Shown: positions 58,096 through 64,000 of the stretch, in pieces
Layout: every line of letters begins with the position of its first letter
How positions within the stretch are numbered: position 1 is the first letter of the stretch
NCBI RefSeq assembly: GCF_002954775.1
Contig: NZ_KZ672953.1
Coordinates: 32,091 to 96,090, forward strand
Direction of reading: 5' to 3'
Origin: Streptomyces geranii
Lineage (GTDB): Bacteria > Actinomycetota > Actinomycetes > Streptomycetales > Streptomycetaceae
DNA length: 64,000 nucleotides
The notes under the pieces: model-generated
The model's input: only the letters and a program-made list of their open reading frames with translations
Database searches by the model: none
Told to the model about the DNA's origin: nothing
Translations under genes and position numbers: made by a program

Positions 58096-58411
58096 CGGGT
58101 GGCTCGGAAGTCACGTTGACACGGGTGGAAAGTTCGTTCATATTTTTGCGCATGTGGTCTAGTCATGTTGTCGAACGCGCCGCCATCGAGCTGGCGCTGA
58201 TCGGCGTGACCCCACTCTGCGTGGCAGACATTCTCTGTCGCTGACACCCGCCCCCGGCGTGCGTGTCGCGACGTTCACCAGCTCCCTCTTCGGTTTCGGT
58301 CGACTTCTTCGGTCGGCCACGACCTGATGCGACCCGGCGCCCGGCAGACGTGTGTTCACTTCCGTCTCACTCCTCGTCACTCCGTCTCATCATTCGAGAG
58401 GTCGTCTTCCG
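58096..58411 (+). promoter_or_regulatory. Promoter region of the second transporter operon
   Basis: TTGACA (58116-58121), 17 bases, CATATT (58139-58144) is close to the vegetative sigma consensus. The expected transcription start, about 58151, coincides with ATG 58152 of a 30-codon frame. From 58245 to the lipoprotein ATG at 58412 the mRNA would have about 167 bases of leader. Confidence 0.6.
58152..58244 (+). CDS. Possible leaderless leader peptide upstream of the transporter
   Basis: A 30-codon frame, MWSSHVVERAAIELALIGVT then PLCVADILCR. It starts at the predicted transcription start of a consensus-like promoter and has no Shine-Dalgarno, as expected for leaderless translation. Codons from Glu9 on use G/C third positions. 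The C-terminal part has two Cys codons (24 and 29). It could be an upstream regulatory peptide for the transporter operon, but it may be chance. Confidence 0.5.
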   Translation: MWSSHVVERAAIELALIGVTPLCVADILCR

Positions 58412-60133
58412 ATGCGCCAACCGTCCGTCAGAAAGCGCCGCGTCGCAGCGGTGTCCGTCAGCCTTGTCCTGGCCGCCGGCGCCGCCGCGTGCGGGCCGAA
58501 AGACAACGATGCCAAGGGCGCGAGCAGCGACTCCAAGCCACAGAAGGGCGGCACGCTCACCGTCCTGAACTCCAACCCGCAGGACGACTTCGACCCCGCC
58601 CGGCTGTACACCTCCGGCGGCGGAAACGTTCCCTCGCTCGTCTTCCGTACGCTCACCACGCGCAACCGCGAGAGCGGGGCGGCGGGCGCGAAGGTGGTGC
58701 CCGACCTCGCCACCGACACCGGGCGGCCGAGCAAGAACGCGACCGTGTGGACGTACACGCTCAAGGAAGGGCTCAAGTACGAGGACGGCACGGCGATCAC
58801 CAGCGCCGACATCAAGTACGCCGTCGAGCGCTCCTTCGCCCCCGAACTCTCCGGCGGGGCGCCCTACTTGAGGGACTGGCTGATCGGCGCCGCCGACTAC
58901 CAGGGGCCCTACAAGGACAAGGGCAAGGGCCTCGACGCGATCGAGACGCCGGACGCCCGCACGATCGTCTTCCACCTCGACAAGCCCGAGGGCGAGTTCC
59001 CCTACCTGGCCACGCAGACGCAGTTCACGCCGGTCCCGAAGGCCAAGGACACCGGTACGAAGTACGAGGAGCACCCGATCTCCTCGGGGCCGTACAAGGT
59101 CGTCAGCAACGAGGGCGACGGCGAGCGGATCGTCCTGGAGCGCAACACCTACTGGTCGGCCGCCACGGACGCGGAGCGCAAGGCGTACCCCGACAAGATC
59201 GACGTACGGTCCGGGCTCGACTCCTCGGTGATCAACCAGCGGCTGTCGGCGTCCCAAGGGGCGGACGCCGCGTCCGTCACCACGGACACCAACCTCGGTC
59301 CGGCCGAGCTGGCCAAGGTCACCGGTGACAAGGAGCTGGCCGCGCGCGTCGGTACCGGGCACTTCGGCTACACCAACTACATAGCGTTCAACCCGAAGAT
59401 CAAGCCGTTCGACAACATCAAGGTGCGCGAGGCGATCTCGTACGCCGTCGACCGCACGAGCGTCGTCAACGCGGCGGGTGGCTCGTCGCTCGCCGAGGCC
59501 GCCACCACCTACCTCCCGAACCAGAAGTCCTTCGGGTACACGCCGTACGACCACTTCCCGGCGGGTGCCTCCGGGAACCCGGCGAAGGCCAAGGAACTGC
59601 TGAAGGAGGCCGGTTACCCGAACGGACTGACCGTCACGCTGACCCACTCCAACGCCAAGGACTTCGAGACCAGCCCGGAGATCGCGACCGCGGTCCAGGA
59701 CGCGCTCAAGAAGGCCGGCATCACGGTCAAGCTGCAGGGTCTTGAGGAGAACGACTACTCCGACACGATCCACGACGTCAACAAGGAGCCCGGCTTCTTC
59801 CTCGCCCACTGGGGTGCCGACTGGCCCTCCGGCGGTCCCTTCCTCGCCCCGATCTTCGACGGCCGGCAGATCGTCAAGGACGGCGCGAACTTCAACACCG
59901 GCTTCCTCAATGACAAGTCGGTCAATGCCGAGATTGACGCGATCAACAAGTTGACCGATCTTGACGCCGCCGCCAAGCGGTGGGGTGCGCTGGACAGCAA
60001 GATCGGTGAGCAGGCGCTGACCGTGCCGCTGTTCCACCCCGTCTACAAGCGGCTGTACGGCAAGGACATCAAGAACATCGTGATCAGCGACTGGACGGGT
60101 GTCCTCGACATCTCCCAGGTCGCGGTGAAGTAG
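58412..60133 (+). CDS. Peptide/nickel-type ABC transporter substrate-binding lipoprotein
   Basis: A 573-residue SBP_bac_5 protein. Basic start RQPSVRKRRV, a hydrophobic region and lipobox ending AAAC (Cys27) mark it as a lipoprotein. The binding fold runs from about residue 45, with the family segment YTLKEGLKYEDGTAITSADIKYAVERSF. ATG 58412 follows GAGAGG by 10 bases. It opens the second importer operon. Ligand unknown; peptides are most likely. Confidence 0.92.
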   Translation: MRQPSVRKRRVAAVSVSLVLAAGAAACGPKDNDAKGASSDSKPQKGGTLTVLNSNPQDDFDPARLYTSGGGNVPSLVFRTLTTRNRESGAAGAKVVPDLATDTGRPSKNATVWTYTLKEGLKYEDGTAITSADIKYAVERSFAPELSGGAPYLRDWLIGAADYQGPYKDKGKGLDAIETPDARTIVFHLDKPEGEFPYLATQTQFTPVPKAKDTGTKYEEHPISSGPYKVVSNEGDGERIVLERNTYWSAATDAERKAYPDKIDVRSGLDSSVINQRLSASQGADAASVTTDTNLGPAELAKVTGDKELAARVGTGHFGYTNYIAFNPKIKPFDNIKVREAISYAVDRTSVVNAAGGSSLAEAATTYLPNQKSFGYTPYDHFPAGASGNPAKAKELLKEAGYPNGLTVTLTHSNAKDFETSPEIATAVQDALKKAGITVKLQGLEENDYSDTIHDVNKEPGFFLAHWGADWPSGGPFLAPIFDGRQIVKDGANFNTGFLNDKSVNAEIDAINKLTDLDAAAKRWGALDSKIGEQALTVPLFHPVYKRLYGKDIKNIVISDWTGVLDISQVAVK

Positions 60134-60141
60134 CCGAAGCC

Positions 60142-61164
60142 GTGAGCGAGGTTCTTCTCGCCTCCCAGCCCGCCGGGACGGGTACGACACCCGTCCCGGC
60201 GGGCTCGGGGGCCCGTCAGTTCTGGCGGCGGCTGCGTGCGCAGCGCGCCGCCCTCGTCGCGGCGGCCGTCGTCGCCCTGCTCGTCCTGGTCGCGCTCGCC
60301 GCGCCGCTGTTCACCGCGATCGAGGGCCAGGACCCGACCACGTACCACCCGTCGCTGATCGACTCCGCGCGCGGGGGAGTGCCTATCGGCTCCTTCGGGG
60401 GCATCAGCGGTGACCACTGGCTCGGCGTCGAACCGCAGACGGGGCGCGATCTGTTCGCCCGGCTCGTCTACGGCGCCCGGGTCTCGCTGGGCGTCGCGCT
60501 CGCGGCAACCCTCGTCCAGGTGTTGATCGGCGTCGTGGTCGGTATTGCTTCGGCCCTCGGTGGTCAATGGGTTGATCAACTGTTGAGCCGGCTCACCGAC
60601 GTCATCATCGCCCTGCCACTCATGATCATGTCGTTGGCCCTGCTGGCGATCGTGCCCAGCAGCTTTCCGCGGCCGGTGCTGGTCGCCCTGGTCATCGGGC
60701 TGATCGCCTGGGGCGGCATCGCGAAGATCGTGCGCGCCCAGACGCTCACCCTCAAACAGCTCGACTACGTGGCCGCGGCCCGGCTCAGCGGCTGGGGTTC
60801 CTGGCGGATCGCCCGCCGCGAACTGCTGCCCGGCCTCGCCGCGCCCGTCATCACGTACGCGGCTCTCCTCGTCCCGTCGAACATCACGGTCGAGGCGGCC
60901 CTGTCCTTCCTCGGGGTCGGCGTGAAGCCGCCGACGCCCTCCTGGGGGCAGATGATCACCGCCGCCGACGTCTGGTACCAGGCGGCCCCGCAGTACCTGC
61001 TGCTGCCCGCGGGCGCCCTCTTCGTGACCGTCCTGGCGCTCACGGTCCTCGGTGACGGTGTGCGCACCGCCCTCGACCCGCGCGCGGCTTCGCGGTTGCG
61101 TGTCGGGACCGGGCGTCGGCGCGAGGCGAAGACCACGAAGGCACAGCCAGGGGGTGACTCGTGA
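60142..61164 (+). CDS. ABC transporter permease, OppC type
   Basis: A 340-residue permease with a long N-terminus (about 35 residues), a first helix ([21 protein letters not shown]) and a BPD_transp_1 domain with the EAA loop [24 protein letters not shown] 60142 lies 8 bases after the binding protein stop. Unlike the first operon, the OppC-type gene precedes the OppB-type one. It overlaps the next gene by GTGA. Confidence 0.92.
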   Translation: MSEVLLASQPAGTGTTPVPAGSGARQFWRRLRAQRAALVAAAVVALLVLVALAAPLFTAIEGQDPTTYHPSLIDSARGGVPIGSFGGISGDHWLGVEPQTGRDLFARLVYGARVSLGVALAATLVQVLIGVVVGIASALGGQWVDQLLSRLTDVIIALPLMIMSLALLAIVPSSFPRPVLVALVIGLIAWGGIAKIVRAQTLTLKQLDYVAAARLSGWGSWRIARRELLPGLAAPVITYAALLVPSNITVEAALSFLGVGVKPPTPSWGQMITAADVWYQAAPQYLLLPAGALFVTVLALTVLGDGVRTALDPRAASRLRVGTGRRREAKTTKAQPGGDS

Positions 61165-62165
61165 ACCTCTCCGGTTTCGGCGGCTTCGTCGCCCGCCGCG
61201 TCGTCGGCGCGATCGTCACCCTCTTCGCCATCTCGGTGATCATCTACGTCGTCTTCTACGTCGCCCCCGGCAACGTCGCCCAGATCACCTGCGGCCCGCG
61301 CTGCTCCCCCGCCCAGGTGCACCAGGTCGCCGAGCAACTGCGCCTCGACGACCCGCTGTACCTGCGCTACTGGCACTTCCTGGAGGGCATCTTCGTCGGC
61401 CAGGACTACTCGACCGGTACGTCCGTCCAGCACTGCTCGGCGCCCTGCCTCGGCCTGTCGTACCAGACCGACCAGCAGGTCACCGAGCTGATCCTGGCGA
61501 AGCTCCCGGTCACCGGCTCGCTCGCGCTCGGCGCGATGGTGCTGTGGCTGCTCATCGGCGTCGGCACCGGAGTGCTCTCGGCGTGGCGGCGCGGCCGGCC
61601 CACCGAGCGCGTCCTCACCGGCCTGACCCTCGCGGGCACGGCCACGCCCGTGTTCGTGATCGGCCTGATCCTGATGATCGTCGTCTGCGGGCAACTGGAG
61701 CTGCTGCCGTTCCCGCAGTACGTGCCCTTCGCCGACGACCCCGAGCAGTGGGCCTGGAACCTGCTGCTGCCCTGGCTGTCGCTCGCCCTCATCGAGTCCG
61801 CCAAGTACGCCCGGCTGACCAGGGCGTCGATGCTGGAGACGCTCGCCGAGGACCACGTACGCACCTTCCGCGCCTACGGCGTCGGGGAACGGTCCATCAT
61901 CGGGCGGCACGCGCTGCGCGGTGCGGTGGCGCCGCTGATCGCCCTGAACGCCACCGACTTCGGATCGATGTTCGGCGGTGCCGTGCTGACCGAGACGCTG
62001 TTCGGCCTGCCCGGCCTCGGACACGAACTCGTCGAGGCGGTCAAGGTCGTCGACCTGCCGGTGGTCGTCGGCATGGTCCTGGTCACCGGATTCTTCGTGG
62101 TCATCGCCAACGCCGTCGCGGATGTGCTGTACGCGGTGGCCGATCGACGGGTGGTGCTCGTATGA
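61161..62165 (+). CDS. ABC transporter permease, OppB type
   Basis: A 334-residue permease. First helix [31 protein letters not shown], two or more Cys in the first external loop ([16 protein letters not shown]), then the BPD_transp_1 domain with the EAA loop [24 protein letters not shown] start overlaps the previous stop; its own stop overlaps the ATG of the ATPase gene (62162-62165). Confidence 0.92.
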   Translation: MNLSGFGGFVARRVVGAIVTLFAISVIIYVVFYVAPGNVAQITCGPRCSPAQVHQVAEQLRLDDPLYLRYWHFLEGIFVGQDYSTGTSVQHCSAPCLGLSYQTDQQVTELILAKLPVTGSLALGAMVLWLLIGVGTGVLSAWRRGRPTERVLTGLTLAGTATPVFVIGLILMIVVCGQLELLPFPQYVPFADDPEQWAWNLLLPWLSLALIESAKYARLTRASMLETLAEDHVRTFRAYGVGERSIIGRHALRGAVAPLIALNATDFGSMFGGAVLTETLFGLPGLGHELVEAVKVVDLPVVVGMVLVTGFFVVIANAVADVLYAVADRRVVLV

Positions 62166-63811
62166 GCCTGGAGAAGCACTCAAATGAGACTCAGGCGGAT
62201 CGCTCGCAGGACGCGGCTCTCGTCGAGGTCGACGACCTGACGGTCGCCTTCGGCTCCCTGCGGGCCGTGGACGGGCTGTCGTTCCGGCTCGCCAAGGGCG
62301 CCGCGCTGGGCCTGGTCGGCGAGTCCGGCTCGGGCAAGTCCACGGTCGCGTCGGCCCTGCTGGGCCTGCACCGCGGTACGGGTGCGGAGGTCGGCGGCAC
62401 GATCCGGGTCGCCGGAACCGACGTACAGGCGGCCTCCGAGGCCGAGCTGCGGGGACTGCGCGGGGCGAAGGCGGCGATGGTCTTCCAGGACCCGCTGTCG
62501 TCCCTGGACCCGTACTACGCGGTGGGCGACCAGATCGCCGAGGTGTACCGCGTACACACGAAGGCGTCCCGGCGGGCCGCACGCGCGCGTGCCGTCGACG
62601 TACTGGACCGGGTCGGGATTCCGGACGCCGTACGGCGGTCCCGGTCCCGGCCGCACGAGTTCAGCGGCGGGATGCGGCAGCGCGCGCTGATCGCCATGGC
62701 GCTCGCCTGCGAGCCCGAGCTGCTGATCGCCGACGAGCCGACGACCGCGCTGGACGTCACCGTCCAGGCCCAGATCCTCGACCTGCTGCACACCCTGCGC
62801 GAGGAGACCGGGATGGGTCTGCTGCTCGTCACGCACGACGTGGGTGTCGCGGCGGAGAGTGTGGACGACGTGCTGGTGATGCGGCACGGGCGGGCCGTCG
62901 AGCACGGCCCGGTCGCCGCCGTACTGGGGGCGCCTGGTCAGGCGTACACCCGCGAACTGCTCGCCGCGGTCCCGCGCGTGGAAGCGCGGCGGGTCCCGGC
63001 GGACGCCTCCGGCTCCGCGGACGTCGTACTGGAGGCCAGTGGCCTGCGGCGCGAGTTCGGGCGCGGGAAGCGGGCGTTCGCGGCCGTGGACGACGTGTCG
63101 CTGACCGTCCGGCGGGGCGAGACCCTCGGGATCGTCGGGGAGAGCGGCAGCGGCAAGACGACGCTCGGGCGGATGCTGGTCGGGCTGCTGGAGCCGACGG
63201 CAGGCGAGGTGCGCTACGAGGGGCGCCTGCGGTCCGGGGTCGGACCGGCCGTGCAGATGGTGTTCCAGGACCCCGTCTCCTCCCTCAACCCCCGCCGCAG
63301 CGTGGGCGAGTCGATCGCCGACCCGCTGCGGGCGCGGGGAGAACGGGACGAGGGGCGCGTACGGGAGCGCGTGGGGGAGCTGTTGGGGCGCGTGGGGCTC
63401 GACCCGGCGCACTTCGACCGCTATCCGCACGAGTTCAGCGGTGGCCAGCGGCAACGCGTGGGCATCGCACGGGCGCTGGCCGCCGAGCCGCACGTCATCG
63501 TCTGCGACGAGCCCGTCTCGGCGCTCGACGTCACGACCCAGGCCCAGGTGGTCGCCCTGCTCGGCGAGCTGCAGCGCGAACTCGGCCTCGCGCTGGTGTT
63601 CGTCGCCCATGACCTCGCCGTCGTACGGCAGGTCAGCGACCGTGTCGCGGTGATGCGCCGGGGCCGGATCGTCGAATCGGGCCCCGCGGACGAGGTGTAC
63701 GACAATCCGCAGAACCCCTACACCCGGCAGCTGCTGGCCGCCGTACCCGCCCTGGACCCGGAGATCGCGGCCTGGCGCCGCGCCGTGCGACGGGAGTTGA
63801 CCCCGGCCTGA
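62162..63811 (+). CDS. Fused two-domain ABC transporter ATPase
   Basis: A 549-residue protein with two complete ABC ATPase domains, an OppD-OppF type fusion. Domain 1 (about 20-275) has [16 protein letters not shown] and [12 protein letters not shown]. Domain 2 (about 285-545) has [16 protein letters not shown] and [12 protein letters not shown]. Both drive the two permeases upstream. Fusion of the two ATPases is frequent in dipeptide/nickel importers and contrasts with the separate pair in the first operon. It is the last gene of the operon. Confidence 0.94.
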   Translation: MSLEKHSNETQADRSQDAALVEVDDLTVAFGSLRAVDGLSFRLAKGAALGLVGESGSGKSTVASALLGLHRGTGAEVGGTIRVAGTDVQAASEAELRGLRGAKAAMVFQDPLSSLDPYYAVGDQIAEVYRVHTKASRRAARARAVDVLDRVGIPDAVRRSRSRPHEFSGGMRQRALIAMALACEPELLIADEPTTALDVTVQAQILDLLHTLREETGMGLLLVTHDVGVAAESVDDVLVMRHGRAVEHGPVAAVLGAPGQAYTRELLAAVPRVEARRVPADASGSADVVLEASGLRREFGRGKRAFAAVDDVSLTVRRGETLGIVGESGSGKTTLGRMLVGLLEPTAGEVRYEGRLRSGVGPAVQMVFQDPVSSLNPRRSVGESIADPLRARGERDEGRVRERVGELLGRVGLDPAHFDRYPHEFSGGQRQRVGIARALAAEPHVIVCDEPVSALDVTTQAQVVALLGELQRELGLALVFVAHDLAVVRQVSDRVAVMRRGRIVESGPADEVYDNPQNPYTRQLLAAVPALDPEIAAWRRAVRRELTPA

Positions 63812-64000
63812 CCGCCTGTCCGTAACCGCACACCCGTATCCGCACATCCGTTCGTGACCATGCGTGTGTCAGTGATCTCTTAGCGCGACAGAACGCGATC
63901 CGTGCGGGAAAGTTACGACCGTTCACCCCTTTTGGTGGTGGGGCGGGCAACCCGCCGGCGCCCCACCCCCCAGTTCGGCAACCGTAGTCCACCAGCGAGC
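63812..64000. other. Terminal 189 bases
   Basis: No gene or clear hairpin is supported. An AT-richer stretch near 63880-63925 may be a promoter for a gene beyond the window. Confidence 0.3.

Noticed and set aside
58152..58244. The known cysteine-regulatory leader peptide family of actinobacteria
   Set aside because: The peptide lacks the typical RRHIDLCR core, so it is reported only as an unassigned candidate.
1..64000. Phage, integrative element or transposon
   Set aside because: No integrase, transposase, phage structural gene, tRNA att site or flanking direct repeat pair was found; only small repeats are present.
1..64000. tRNA, rRNA genes or CRISPR arrays
   Set aside because: No cloverleaf-like sequence, rRNA motif or regularly spaced repeat was seen on reading the window.

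Overview
The window reads as the chromosome of a high-GC actinomycete, almost certainly Streptomyces. Codon third positions are nearly all G/C, GTG starts and 4-base ATGA/GTGA overlaps are common, and the gene content is typical of the genus: mycothiol deacetylase, DUF397 plus an XRE/DUF5753 regulator, DUF3107, DUF3117 and DUF3152 proteins. No rRNA, tRNA, CRISPR, integrase or transposase was seen. Family names come from recognising motifs by eye; no database search was run.

Layout. 285-5931: a five-gene oligopeptide ABC importer (binding lipoprotein, two permeases, two ATPases), convergent with an S9 prolyl-oligopeptidase (6087-8210). 8385-10819: a small accessory stretch with a mini membrane protein, a DUF397/XRE pair, a short winged-helix protein and a Uma2-type protein, with two perfect palindromes in the divergent promoter region. 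10861-14981: mshB, a small membrane protein and a VanW/YoaR-like surface protein. 15156-18607: an ABC exporter with a two-component system whose histidine kinase carries a frameshift. 18770-26029: transglutaminase-like protein, GNAT acetyltransferase, ferredoxin, the lysine/DAP genes dapC and dapE, a wall-hydrolase-like protein and a LOG-family hydrolase.

26199-39030 holds a gene set I remember as conserved with Mycobacterium tuberculosis around Rv1202-Rv1232: folP2-type gene, DivIVA-domain protein, tag, enoyl-CoA hydratase, DUF3117, O-methyltransferase, ECF sigma, zinc anti-sigma, HtrA protease, tatB, mrp, DUF1003 and an MgtE_N/CBS protein. The sigma/anti-sigma/HtrA/TatB run suggests an envelope-stress unit. 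39274-49183 is a mixed block: lipoprotein, CorA, SUFU-domain protein, MFS exporter, DUF6758, PHP phosphoesterase, MarC, NYN-domain protein and an alpha/beta hydrolase. 49670-58095 (RhlE-like helicase, ferritin-like protein, DUF3107, TetR, DUF3152) resembles the Rv3207c-Rv3211 block. 58412-63811 is a second peptide/nickel-type ABC importer with fused ATPases, preceded by a consensus-like promoter and a 30-codon open frame that would start at the transcription start.

Most notable: the frameshifted sensor kinase; two genes whose best-placed start codons are non-canonical (ATT at 30290, CTG at 52438, both with good Shine-Dalgarno sequences); the possible leaderless leader peptide at 58152-58244; the palindromes at 9793-9820 and 9854-9869; long C homopolymers at 18664-18710; and two families of intergenic GC-rich repeats that sit at gene 3' ends.
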